Part shown: positions 1 through 6,609 of the stretch, in pieces | How positions within the stretch are numbered: position 1 is the stretch's first letter | Layout: each line of letters begins with the position of its first letter | NCBI GenBank assembly: GCA_031285465.1 | Contig: JAITWD010000223.1 | Coordinates: forward strand, 1-10,548 | Source: Lachnospiraceae bacterium | Lineage (GTDB): Bacteria; Bacillota; Clostridia; Lachnospirales; Lachnospiraceae | DNA length: 10,548 bases | Direction: 5' to 3' | Position numbers and translations under genes: made by a program | Notes under the pieces: generated by a model | What the model was told of the DNA's origin: nothing | Database searches by the model: none | What the model saw: only the letters and a program-made list of their open reading frames with translations

Positions 1-1776
1 GATCCGTAAGGAGGAGGGGGTGACCTCAAGGAGCTCATCGGTATCAATAAACTCCAGCGCCTGTTCAAGGCTTAAAATCTTAGGCGGGGTCAGGCGCAGA
101 GCATCATCGGAGCCGGAGGCACGGGTATTGGTAAGTTGCTTACGCTTGCATACATTGATCTCAATGTCTTCACCGCGGGCACTTTCACCGATCACCATCC
201 CGGCATAAACCTTTTCGCCGGCGCCAATAAATAGGGAACCACGCTCCTGCGCGTTGTAAAGCCCATAAGTAACGGCATCTCCAGCTTCAAAGGCAATGAG
301 GGATCCTAGCTTGCGATATTGAATATCACCTTTATAGGGGCCGTAGCCATCGAAGATGCTGTTCATGATGCCATTACCCTTGGTATCGGTCATGAATTCA
401 CCGCGATAGCCAATAAGTCCACGCGAAGGGATGGAAAATTCCAGACGAACGTAACCGCCGGAGGCGGCCCCCATGTTATGGAGTTCGCCCTTACGCGTTC
501 CGAGTTTTTCGATAACTGCACCGGCAAATTCCTCAGGCACATCAACATAGGTAAGTTCCATCGGCTCCAGACGGTGACCATCGGGGTCGTTGCGATAGAG
601 GACCTCCGCCTTGCTGACGGCAAATTCAAAGCCTTCCCGGCGCATATTTTCAATCAGTACCGACAGATGCAGTTCGCCCCGTCCGGACACCTTAAAGGCT
701 TCGGTGGTGTCGGTCTCCTCAATACGCAGGGAAACATCGGTATTAAGTTCACGGAACAGACGATCACGCAGATGACGACTGGTGACGTATTTGCCCTCCT
801 TACCGGCTAGTGGTGAGTCATTGACGACGAAGTGCATAGCAATAGTCGGTTCGGAGATTTTCTGGAAAGGAATGGGACAGGGCGCTTCGGGAGAACAGAG
901 GGTATCACCGATATGGATGTCGGCAATTCCGGAAATGGCCACGATCGAGCCAATCCCGGCTTCCTTGACTTCAATCTTATTAAGCCCGTCAAATTCATAA
1001 AGTTTACTGATTTTTACCTTTTTTTGTTTGTCCGGATCATGGTGATTGACGATGATCACTTCCTGATTGACCCGGACCGCTCCGTTGTCAACCTTGCCGA
1101 TGCCGATCCGACCGACATACTCATTATAGTCGATGGTACTGATCAGTACCTGGGTGCCGGCTTCGGGATCGCCGGTTGGGGCAGGGATGTAATTGAGGAT
1201 GGTTTCAAATAGAGGAACCATATCGGTTCCGTCGGCGGCAGGGTCAAGGGTGGCGGTGCCGCTCTTGGCCGATGCAAAGACAAATGGACAGTCGAGCTGT
1301 CCCTCTTCCACATCAAGGTCGAGAAGCAGCTCCAGTACTTCATCGGTAACTTCACTGGGACGACCTTCGGGACGATCAATTTTATTGATGCAGACAATGA
1401 CCGGCAGTTTCAAATCCAGTGCCTTATGGAGGACAAATTTGGTCTGCGGCATCGGCCCTTCAAAGGCGTCAACGACAAGAATGACACCATTGACCATTTT
1501 AAGGACCCGTTCCACCTCGCCACCGAAATCGGCATGGCCGGGGGTGTCGATAATGTTGATCTTGGTATCCTTATAGGTGACGGCAGTATTTTTGGCAAGA
1601 ATAGTAATACCGCGCTCTCGTTCGATATCATTGGAATCCATCACCCGCTCGGCTACCGCCTGATGCTCGCGAAAGATACCGCTTTGCTTGAGCAGTTCAT
1701 CCACCAGCGTAGTTTTGCCGTGATCGACGTGGGCAATGATAGCAATATTTCTGACATTTTCTCTTTGTTGGATCAT
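1..1776 (-). CDS. typA: Translational GTPase TypA/BipA (3' end cut by window edge)
   Basis: TypA/BipA is a ribosome-binding GTPase of the EF-G/LepA superfamily, linked to ribosome assembly and stress adaptation. The frame is open from 1776 to base 1 (592 residues). The family is usually about 605-615 residues, so only a short C-terminal tail is missing. The N-terminal GTPase domain shows G1 AHVDHGKT, the switch region RERGITILAKNT, G3 DTPGHADFGGE and G4 NKID. The TypA-specific C-terminus is clear (TDTKGNGIMN, GLYNAQERGSLFIG, CKRKQLTNTRASGSDDALRL, and EFIDTDELLEVTPSSLRI at the edge). I chose the ATG at 1776 (MIQQRENVRNIAIIAHVD) because it matches the usual N-terminal length. An in-frame ATG 4 codons upstream (1788) is possible, and neither has an ideally spaced Shine-Dalgarno. 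The gene is divergent from holA. Identity is very secure. Confidence 0.97.
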   Translation of the reverse strand, partial: MIQQRENVRNIAIIAHVDHGKTTLVDELLKQSGIFREHQAVAERVMDSNDIERERGITILAKNTAVTYKDTKINIIDTPGHADFGGEVERVLKMVNGVILVVDAFEGPMPQTKFVLHKALDLKLPVIVCINKIDRPEGRPSEVTDEVLELLLDLDVEEGQLDCPFVFASAKSGTATLDPAADGTDMVPLFETILNYIPAPTGDPEAGTQVLISTIDYNEYVGRIGIGKVDNGAVRVNQEVIIVNHHDPDKQKKVKISKLYEFDGLNKIEVKEAGIGSIVAISGIADIHIGDTLCSPEAPCPIPFQKISEPTIAMHFVVNDSPLAGKEGKYVTSRHLRDRLFRELNTDVSLRIEETDTTEAFKVSGRGELHLSVLIENMRREGFEFAVSKAEVLYRNDPDGHRLEPMELTYVDVPEEFAGAVIEKLGTRKGELHNMGAASGGYVRLEFSIPSRGLIGYRGEFMTDTKGNGIMNSIFDGYGPYKGDIQYRKLGSLIAFEAGDAVTYGLYNAQERGSLFIGAGEKVYAGMVIGESARGEDIEINVCKRKQLTNTRASGSDDALRLTPPKILSLEQALEFIDTDELLEVTPSSLRI

Positions 1777-1799
1777 GTTAATAACCATGCCTTTCTGGG

Positions 1800-1823
1800 A
1801 CCTGCAAGGTTTGAAGTGCAGGT
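1800..1823 (-). other. Hairpin in the typA 5' leader
   Basis: ACCTGCA (1800-1806) and TGCAGGT (1817-1823) form a perfect 7-bp stem with a 10-nt loop. It would lie in the typA mRNA leader, about 12 nt before the ATG at 1788 and 24 nt before that at 1776. It could affect mRNA stability or translation start. That role is inference only. Confidence 0.3.
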
Positions 1824-1888
1824 ACAAATCTGGCTGCGAGCGATTTGTCACTCACACCAGACATCGTTTCGTATTTTTGGGACTGGTT

Positions 1889-1918
1889 TATATAGTAGGT
1901 GAGTTAAATAAACACCAA
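1889..1918 (-). promoter_or_regulatory. Probable typA promoter
   Basis: On the minus strand TTGGTG (1918-1913) and TATATA (1894-1889) are separated by 18 bp. They lie about 110 nt upstream of the typA start. The -35 and -10 are each good but not perfect sigma-A matches, and the AT-rich surroundings raise the chance of a random hit. Confidence 0.35.
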
Positions 1919-1953
1919 GAAATTAGTATACCATTATTGTTTTACGGTTGCAA

Positions 1954-1982
1954 TTGATTTATTTTGGTATTTGGAATATTAT
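1954..1982 (+). promoter_or_regulatory. Probable holA promoter
   Basis: TTGATT (1954-1959) and TATTAT (1977-1982) have an optimal 17-bp spacer and lie about 60 nt upstream of the holA start. They sit in the divergent typA/holA gap. The region is AT-rich, so confidence is moderate. Confidence 0.4.
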
Positions 1983-2041
1983 TTTAGGTAGAGGAAACGA
2001 GAAGAAAAAGAAGGCTCGAAAAATTAAAGGAGTCATGTAGA

Positions 2042-3022
2042 GTGATGAAGTCGTTAAATAGTGATCTTAAGAGTGGTGAATTGAAACAAATATATTTGCT
2101 GTATGGTGCGGAATCTTATTTGCGACGGCAATATCGTGATAAGATAAAGCAGGCACTGATCGGACCGGAAGATAGGATGAATTACAACTATTATGAAGGA
2201 AAAAAATTACTGGTTACCGAATTTATCGATTTGGCGGAAACAATGCCTTTTTTTGCCGAGCATCGTTTGATCATCTGGGAAAACAGTGGCTTGTTTAAAA
2301 ATCCTGAGGAAAAAATAGTCGATTATATTAAAACGGTTCCAGCGACTACCAGGCTGGTTTTTGTCGAGGCAGAGGTGGACAAACGGGGACGGTTGTTTAA
2401 ACTGCTTACAAGTATGGGCGGAGCGGTAGAATGCCCGGAGCAGGACGAGGACGGCCTTAAGCGCTGGGTTGCAGGGATTTTAAAAAGGGAAGGTATGCGG
2501 ATCACTGAACGCAACGTCGCATTTTTACTATCCAAAACCGGTTTTGATATGGAAAATATCCGGATGGAGTTGGAAAAATTGATCTTTTTTTGCCTAAGTA
2601 TAGATACGGTAACCGAGCAGGATATAGAAGCAATCTGCACAACCAGGATTAGCAACCATATTTTTGATATGGTTAATGCTATTGCAGACAAAAGGCAGGG
2701 GGAGGCTCTACGGCTCTACAACGATCTCCTCACCTTGAAAGAACCACCGATGCGGATTTTATTTCTGATAGCCAGGCAATTTAACATCTTATTGCAGGTT
2801 AAGGAATTGCGGGAAAAAGGCTACGATAATAAGGTGATAGGGAGTAAGGTGGGATTGGCAGGGTTTATTGCCGGAAAATATGTGACTCAAGCGGCAAAAT
2901 TTCCAGTGAGCGGTTTACGTGAAGCGGTTGAGGCATGTGTGGAGGCTGAAGAGGCGGTGAAAACCGGACGTATACAAGATAATATAAGTGTAGAACTTTT
3001 GATAATAAACTATAGTAGATGA
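2042..3022 (+). CDS. holA: DNA polymerase III subunit delta (HolA)
   Basis: HolA is the delta subunit of the clamp loader. It opens the beta sliding clamp and works with delta' and tau/gamma at the replication fork. The 326-residue length is normal. The N-terminus has the delta hallmark IYLLYGAESYLRRQY, a degenerate AAA+ start without a working Walker A. The middle carries the conserved run MPFFAEHRLIIWENS and, after it, TTRLVFVEAEVDKRGRLFK. The C-terminal collar domain includes PPMRILFLIARQFNILLQVKEL and ends in DNISVELLIINYSR. The first codon is either GTG 2042 or ATG 2045. AAAGGAG at 2026-2032 is 9 nt before the GTG and 12 nt before the ATG. An isolated ATG-TAG (2035-2040) sits between the Shine-Dalgarno and the start. 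The gene is divergent from typA and stands alone here. rpsT, a frequent downstream neighbour in Firmicutes, is absent. Confidence 0.95.
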   Translation: MMKSLNSDLKSGELKQIYLLYGAESYLRRQYRDKIKQALIGPEDRMNYNYYEGKKLLVTEFIDLAETMPFFAEHRLIIWENSGLFKNPEEKIVDYIKTVPATTRLVFVEAEVDKRGRLFKLLTSMGGAVECPEQDEDGLKRWVAGILKREGMRITERNVAFLLSKTGFDMENIRMELEKLIFFCLSIDTVTEQDIEAICTTRISNHIFDMVNAIADKRQGEALRLYNDLLTLKEPPMRILFLIARQFNILLQVKELREKGYDNKVIGSKVGLAGFIAGKYVTQAAKFPVSGLREAVEACVEAEEAVKTGRIQDNISVELLIINYSR

Positions 3023-3024
3023 CT

Positions 3025-3113
3025 ATCGGTCTATGAGCCTATGTAGGGCAAAACCGATCATATCCGATCGGGAAGGAAGTCCGTTTTATTGGACAGGCTA
3101 AAGCGTATCCTGT
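3025..3113 (+). promoter_or_regulatory. Hairpin-rich leader / 3' UTR, possible cis-regulatory RNA
   Basis: This stretch just after holA can form several short stems. ATCGGT (3025-3030) can pair with ACCGAT (3053-3058), but that second strand overlaps CCGATC (3054-3059), which pairs perfectly with GATCGG (3066-3071). The two pairings exclude each other. GTCC/GGAC (3079-3082/3091-3094) or ACAGG/CCTGT (3093-3097/3109-3113) follow. A terminator-like hairpin at 3128-3152 and then a gene come next, which is the layout of a conditional terminator. The run AGGGCAAAACC, a stem, then GGGAAGGAAG loosely recalls the c-di-GMP-I (GEMM) riboswitch, but the conserved 3' half is not evident. I do not assign it to a class. 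Confidence 0.3.
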
Positions 3114-3127
3114 ATTTAGGTGGTTAG

Positions 3128-3160
3128 TTTGAAAAATCATAGATTTTTCAAATCTTTATT
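3128..3160 (+). terminator. Terminator-like hairpin after holA
   Basis: TTTGAAAAATC (3128-3138) pairs perfectly with GATTTTTCAAA (3142-3152) around a 3-nt loop, and TCTTTATT follows. The stem is AT-rich and the U tract imperfect, so termination may be weak or conditional. It sits 106 nt after holA and 70 nt before the next start codon. Confidence 0.45.
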
Positions 3161-3163
3161 TAA

Positions 3164-3200
3164 GCAGTTTCGCAAGTAAAACTTGCGAAATGCATGGGGG
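3164..3200 (+). repeat. Dispersed palindromic element, copy 1
   Basis: GCA, one unpaired G, then TTTCGCAAGT (3168-3177) pair with ACTTGCGAAA (3181-3190) and TGC around an AAA loop. GGGGG follows at 3196-3200. The same GCAG / TTTCGCA...TGCGAAA / TGCA-purine layout recurs at 6411-6443 with a different but still paired stem tip. Both copies are preceded by a TTTATT-type run. It lies in the leader of the small membrane protein gene, 22 nt before its ATG. Confidence 0.7.
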
Positions 3201-3222
3201 TTAACACGAAATGGAGGAAATT

Positions 3223-3612
3223 ATGCAAAAGTACAAAGGTGTTGTGGCGATAGTGTTGGTGGCATTGATGGGATTGTTTTTGACGTTGGCGGTTATCATC
3301 AGTACAGGTCGAACCGATAGAGAGCCGTTAGACCGAGCAGCTGAACAGGAGTATCGCAAGGAGTTAAGAGCATTTCTTGACCAAGCCGGTTTCAGTAACA
3401 GTGGAGTTAGTATGACCAGAGCGGTAACGCGGTCAACTGCCGATGATCAGGAGGACGGGGAGGTTTGCCAGACCGAATATAAGGTGTTAATCTATCATAA
3501 GCTGATTTGGGACTTGAATAGGACAGAAATGTCGCAATTGTTGGAAGATATAACCGAAATAGATGTTCCGATGAGCGGTTGTTCCATCAGTTATCAGTTC
3601 GAGGCTCCATAA
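3223..3612 (+). CDS. Small single-pass membrane protein of unknown function
   Basis: I do not recognise this family. The product is 129 residues. MQKYKG is followed by one hydrophobic segment (about residues 7-27, VVAIVLVALMGLFLTLAVII), then a charged soluble domain of about 95 residues, probably outside the cell. The soluble part has an acidic patch (DDQEDGE), two cysteines (CQTEYKV and SGCSISYQF), and a final alternating pattern that suggests beta-strands. I chose ATG 3223 because GGAGG (3213-3217) is 5 nt before it. The in-frame ATG at 3211 would overlap that Shine-Dalgarno and add MEEI. No enzyme motif is visible. No lipobox is seen, so it is probably an uncleaved anchor. A structured leader and a palindromic repeat lie directly upstream. 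Confidence 0.75.
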   Translation: MQKYKGVVAIVLVALMGLFLTLAVIISTGRTDREPLDRAAEQEYRKELRAFLDQAGFSNSGVSMTRAVTRSTADDQEDGEVCQTEYKVLIYHKLIWDLNRTEMSQLLEDITEIDVPMSGCSISYQFEAP

Positions 3613-3635
3613 AGTATTTGCTACGTTATAAAATG

Positions 3636-3717
3636 AATGACAACCAGATGATTTGCGATTATAATAATCTGGTCGCATAAGGAACTTTTTATAGATTTTC
3701 ACAGGTTGTTTGTCATT
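3636..3717 (+). repeat. Nested inverted repeats between two genes
   Basis: ACCAGAT (3643-3649) pairs perfectly with ATCTGGT (3667-3673). AATGAC plus AACC (3636-3645) can pair with GGTT plus GTCATT (3704-3717) with a 4-nt bulge. The two share bases, so they are alternatives or partly nested. There is no U tract after them, so this is not a standard terminator. It could protect the 3' end of the upstream mRNA or bind a protein. Confidence 0.3.
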
Positions 3718-3754
3718 ATGATAAAGTGATTTTACTGTGAAAGTAATGAATGGT

Positions 3755-3763
3755 TGCTATAAT
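3755..3763 (+). promoter_or_regulatory. Extended -10 promoter of the DUF1653 gene
   Basis: TGCTATAAT is a perfect extended -10 (TG, one base, TATAAT). I see no good -35 at 16-18 bp, which extended -10 promoters tolerate. Transcription would start near 3770, about 40 nt before the start codon. Confidence 0.5.
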
Positions 3764-3809
3764 TTGAAAATTATAAAGTTAATAATTATAAGGAATAATG
3801 GAGGAATCA

Positions 3810-4499
3810 ATGGAAAATATTTGTCAGCGTGATCCTAAGCCGCAGGAAATATATCGTCACTTTAAAGGAGATCTTTATCAGATCATTACATTAGCGAAGC
3901 ACACTGAAACTAATGAAATGATGGTAGTTTATCAGGCGCTTTCGGGAAAGTATCAGATCTATGTCCGGCCACTGGCCATGTTTTTGGAAAAAACCGATCG
4001 GGATAGGTATCCCGAAGCTGATCAGGAGTATCGCTTCATGCTACTAAATGAGAATATATCTACATCGTTCCCAATGTCTGAGTGTGAGCGAAGTTCGACC
4101 TCAAATAATGCGATCGATAGTAATACCTTCATATCAGTCCGAGAAAATAGTCCCTTGAAAAACAGCCAGGCGGGAAAAATCGAAATACAGCCAGAAAAAT
4201 CAGAACAACAAAAAGAAAAAGTGCTACAAGAAGAAAAAGTAGAGCCACAGATCGAAGAAAATGAAGAAGAATTTCCTGATGTGGATCCACAAGTCATGCG
4301 TTTTCTTAATGCCCAAACCTACGAAGAACGTTTGCAAATTCTGGCCGGATTGCGCCATCGGATAACCGATAATATGATCACAACCATGGCAATTTCGCTT
4401 GATTTAGATATTGGGGAGGGGGAGCCGGAGGAGCGTTATAGTGAGCTACGGGGATGCCTTCAAACGATGAGTCGCTTTGAAGTGAAACGACTACATTAA
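3810..4499 (+). CDS. DUF1653 domain protein with acidic linker and C-terminal helical domain
   Basis: The N-terminal 75 or so residues are a DUF1653 domain: YRHFKGDLYQIITLAKHTETNE, then VVYQALSG, YQIYVRPLAMFLE and YRFMLL. This is a small family of unknown biochemical role. After it comes a polar low-complexity linker rich in E, Q and K (KSEQQKEKVLQEEKVEPQ). A predicted helical C-terminal domain ends the protein (DPQVMRFLNAQTYEERLQIL to LQTMSRFEVKRLH). Total length is 229 residues. I recall similar DUF1653-plus-tail proteins in Clostridia, but not a function for them. No signal peptide or membrane segment is present, so it is probably cytoplasmic. GGAGG (3800-3804) is 5 nt before ATG 3810, so I chose that start. 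ATG 3798 is in frame but overlaps that Shine-Dalgarno. The gene has its own promoter and is convergent with the next gene. Confidence 0.85.
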   Translation: MENICQRDPKPQEIYRHFKGDLYQIITLAKHTETNEMMVVYQALSGKYQIYVRPLAMFLEKTDRDRYPEADQEYRFMLLNENISTSFPMSECERSSTSNNAIDSNTFISVRENSPLKNSQAGKIEIQPEKSEQQKEKVLQEEKVEPQIEENEEEFPDVDPQVMRFLNAQTYEERLQILAGLRHRITDNMITTMAISLDLDIGEGEPEERYSELRGCLQTMSRFEVKRLH

Positions 4500-4552
4500 G
4501 ATTTCGTGAACGTAAAAATGACGCCGGACAGGTATGACGACCGTTCAAATTA

Positions 4553-5332
4553 TTATACTTTGGGCTGGTCAGCAAGGCTGTTATTAGGTGACTCATCAGT
4601 AAAGCTTTCGTCAGGGTGGTGATTGTCAAGGCTTCCATTAGGTGACTCACCAGTAGAGCGCTCAGCAAGGTTGTCGGTACGCTTGTTGGCGTTCCGAGTT
4701 GCCCAGCCAAAGAGCCGTTCATGCTGATAGCAAATTAAGTACAGGACAATCCCCATGATCAAAGCTGTTATTACATCGAAAAAGGAGTGTTGTTTTAAAA
4801 AAACCGTCGATAAGATGATAGAGGTACATAATACAAGCGATGACCAACGCAACCACTTGTGTTGTCGTAGCTTGGGACTATGCATTACCGCAAGATGCGC
4901 CCCAAGTGAATTAAATACATGGATGCTCGGCCATAAATTGGTAGGGGTATCGATCGAGTAGAGATATCCGACCATTCGCGCGAGAATATTTTCATTGCCC
5001 ATGAGATCAGGACGTAAATTGTGTCCGTTCGGCCATATCGTGGAGATGATCAAAAAGATGGTCATGCCGGTAATTAGAAAAATACAGCTTCGGTAATACT
5101 CGTTTTTGTCGAAGAGGATCAGGTAGATCATTACAACTGCAACATATAAAAACCATAGGAAATAGGGAATGATAAATATTTCCATAAATGGTATGTAGTT
5201 ATCTACTTTCATAAAAATAAGCTGATAAGGGGCGGTAATACTTTTTTCCAGATAGGAAAACCAGGTCAAATAAAGAACCATATAAATGAGTAGAATAAGA
5301 CCGTGCCGGTAACGTAAGAAGAGCGATTTCAT
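4553..5332 (-). CDS. PAP2 superfamily membrane phosphatase (inositol-phosphotransferase-like type)
   Basis: This 259-residue integral membrane protein has about five or six hydrophobic segments. It carries the PAP2 motifs in degenerate form typical of the Aur1/Ipt1-like branch (PAP2_3, Pfam PF14378). They are NLRPD (105-109), PSIH (135-138), and S175 with H182 and D186 in STVFLKQHSFFD. PSxH and SxxxxxxHxxxD supply the catalytic histidines, so activity is plausible on a lipid phosphate or as a head-group transferase. The substrate cannot be read from sequence. A hydrophilic tail after about residue 210 holds a duplicated 18-residue unit. The start ATG 5332 has AAGGA 9 nt upstream. It lies 64 nt downstream of the lipid kinase gene on the same strand, with no terminator between them, so the two are probably co-transcribed and may act on the same lipid. 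Confidence 0.85.
   Translation of the reverse strand: MKSLFLRYRHGLILLIYMVLYLTWFSYLEKSITAPYQLIFMKVDNYIPFMEIFIIPYFLWFLYVAVVMIYLILFDKNEYYRSCIFLITGMTIFLIISTIWPNGHNLRPDLMGNENILARMVGYLYSIDTPTNLWPSIHVFNSLGAHLAVMHSPKLRQHKWLRWSSLVLCTSIILSTVFLKQHSFFDVITALIMGIVLYLICYQHERLFGWATRNANKRTDNLAERSTGESPNGSLDNHHPDESFTDESPNNSLADQPKV
4573..4680 (-). repeat. Imperfect 54-bp tandem duplication in the PAP2 C-terminal tail
   Basis: CAAGGCT at 4573 and 4627 starts two copies of a 54-bp unit that share ATTAGGTGACTCA(T/C)CAGTA. In protein these read as TGESPNGSLDN and TDESPNNSLAD, an 18-residue period. A partial third copy (CAGCAAGG, 4664-4670) lies 39 bp further on. All spacings are multiples of three, so the frame is kept. 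The tail is polar and acidic and probably unstructured. Confidence 0.65.
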
Positions 5333-5396
5333 GATGAATTTTCCTTGTCAATTTTATGGTATTTTGTTATTTCCTATTTCTTTTCAGTCGATCGCA

Positions 5397-6326
5397 TCAA
5401 ACAATTAAATGTAATTGTTGATGATGACAGGTCATGGAAAGCAGGCGAGTTGCAGGCTCAACCTCACCATCGGTATGTACCCACAAGGGCGCAGAGGTCT
5501 CCACCCGCATGGCTTTACAGCGGTAACGGTCAATTCCTGGGAAAATAAAATGTTTTCCGAAAAAGGCAGTGGGTAATGCTAGAAGAAGGAGTGCTTTAGG
5601 CAGGCCACCAACAACACAGACATCAAACCATCCATCAGTAGCATCAGCACCGGGGCAAAACTTAAAACCGCCTCCTTCATATTGATGGATCATTGCCGCA
5701 ACAAAAAGAAATTTTTTATAATGAACAGGATCATTATTATCTAAATAAATATTACAGGCGACCTTTTTGGCTGTCAGGATTTGCTTTAAGGCAATGGCTA
5801 AATAGGTCAACTTGCCCAATCCGATCTTGTTGAAGAATTTCTTCCAACGTGAAGAAAAAGCCTCTTCGCAGACTGCGGCATCGAAGCCAATGCCACTACT
5901 GACGGCAAAATAACGTTTGTGGTCGGGATCCTTACCGGAAATCGAGCCAATATCAATAATTCGGTGGGTTTGTCCGGACAAGATAATGTCAAGGATGGCC
6001 TGTGGATCGGACGGTAAACAAAGGTCACGAGCCATATCATTGCTTGATCCGGCAGGAATATAACCAAGTTCTACCTTATCAAAATCAGCGATTCCCTGTA
6101 GGGTTTCATTAAGAGTGCCATCACCACCTAACACAATTAAGCGGATTGGTCCAGAGTGATCGGTCAAGGTGGTTAGCTTCCGGACATAATGGCTGACATG
6201 ACCGGCGCGTTTGGAAAAAACAACGTCATATGAAATTGAACGCTCTATAAGGATTGGCTCCAGACCTTCCCATATCTTTCCGCCCCGACCGGATTTGGCC
6301 GCCGGATTTACAATAATATGATACAT
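5397..6326 (-). CDS. Diacylglycerol kinase family lipid kinase (YegS/DgkB type)
   Basis: This 309-residue protein belongs to the soluble diacylglycerol/sphingosine kinase superfamily, which transfers phosphate from ATP to a lipid hydroxyl at the membrane face. The N-terminal ATP-binding domain has NPAAKSGRGGK (8-18), the signature GGDGTLNE (67-74) and PAGSSNDMARDL (91-102). The C-terminal domain has SGIGFDA, the family run EGGGFKFCPGADATDGWFDV, and HTDGE near the end. Length is normal. ATG 6326 is preceded by GGAG 7 nt upstream and by a strong promoter (6391-6363). It is the first gene of a likely two-gene operon with the PAP2 phosphatase. A DgkB role (recycling diacylglycerol) is possible, but which lipid it uses is not visible, so I give no symbol. 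Confidence 0.9.
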   Translation of the reverse strand: MYHIIVNPAAKSGRGGKIWEGLEPILIERSISYDVVFSKRAGHVSHYVRKLTTLTDHSGPIRLIVLGGDGTLNETLQGIADFDKVELGYIPAGSSNDMARDLCLPSDPQAILDIILSGQTHRIIDIGSISGKDPDHKRYFAVSSGIGFDAAVCEEAFSSRWKKFFNKIGLGKLTYLAIALKQILTAKKVACNIYLDNNDPVHYKKFLFVAAMIHQYEGGGFKFCPGADATDGWFDVCVVGGLPKALLLLALPTAFFGKHFIFPGIDRYRCKAMRVETSAPLWVHTDGEVEPATRLLSMTCHHQQLHLIV

Positions 6327-6362
6327 AATAAAACTCCGTTCTTTTGTCCATTAACCATTCTT

Positions 6363-6391
6363 ATTCTAACAGTCTTAACTAAACCTGGCAA
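6363..6391 (-). promoter_or_regulatory. Promoter of the lipid kinase-PAP2 operon
   Basis: On the minus strand TTGCCA (6391-6386), a 17-bp spacer and TAGAAT (6368-6363) preceded by TGT make a sigma-A promoter with an extended -10. Transcription would start about 30 nt before the start codon. Confidence 0.6.
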
Positions 6392-6410
6392 GACCATAAT
6401 TTTTATTCAG

Positions 6411-6443
6411 GCAGTTTCGCAGGGGACCTGCGAAATGCAGGGG
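6411..6443 (+). repeat. Dispersed palindromic element, copy 2
   Basis: GCA, an unpaired G, then TTTCGCAGG (6415-6423) pair with CCTGCGAAA (6427-6435) and TGC around a GGA loop. AGGGGA follows. It is the same design as 3164-3200. The constant bases are GCAG, TTTCGCA, TGCGAAA and TGCA. The stem tip differs (AGT/ACT in copy 1, GG/CC here), yet pairing is kept. It sits between the divergent lipid kinase and glyA promoters. Confidence 0.7.
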
Positions 6444-6485
6444 AGTAGTTTAAAAAAACAAAGATTTTCTCGAGAGCGGTTGTCC

Positions 6486-6525
6486 TTTGCAAAACTAGCG
6501 GCATATGCTATACTAATTTAGCATA
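6486..6525 (+). promoter_or_regulatory. Probable glyA promoter with overlapping palindrome
   Basis: TTTGCA (6486-6491), 17 bp, then TATACT (6509-6514) preceded by TGC make an extended -10 promoter about 95 nt upstream of glyA. A perfect 7-bp inverted repeat, TATGCTA (6504-6510) and TAGCATA (6519-6525), overlaps the -10 and the start point. That is where a repressor would sit. The leader after it is AT-rich and shows no recognised riboswitch. Confidence 0.5.
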
Positions 6526-6609
6526 ATAAATCTAATTTATCATGATGTTTCATTAAAGCAATTGTAGTATTAAAGAATAAACATTATTTATGAAAATGGA
6601 GGAAGTGGA

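Noticed and set aside
319..1902. Plus-strand open frames of 126-163 codons across the typA region
   Set aside because: They are antisense to a TypA frame with every conserved GTPase motif, and their translations resemble no family.
2035..2040. ATG-TAG start-stop between the holA Shine-Dalgarno and start codon
   Set aside because: Spacing from the Shine-Dalgarno is only 2 nt, and a minimal start-stop of this kind arises easily by chance.
3071..3100. RNase P RNA-like GGAAGGAAGTCC
   Set aside because: The match to the conserved GAGGAAAGTCC segment is partial and the surrounding stretch is far too short for RNase P RNA.
4507..4547. Inverted repeat TGAACG/CGTTCA in the convergent gap as a shared terminator
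   Set aside because: Only 6 bp with a 29-nt loop and no U tract on either strand.
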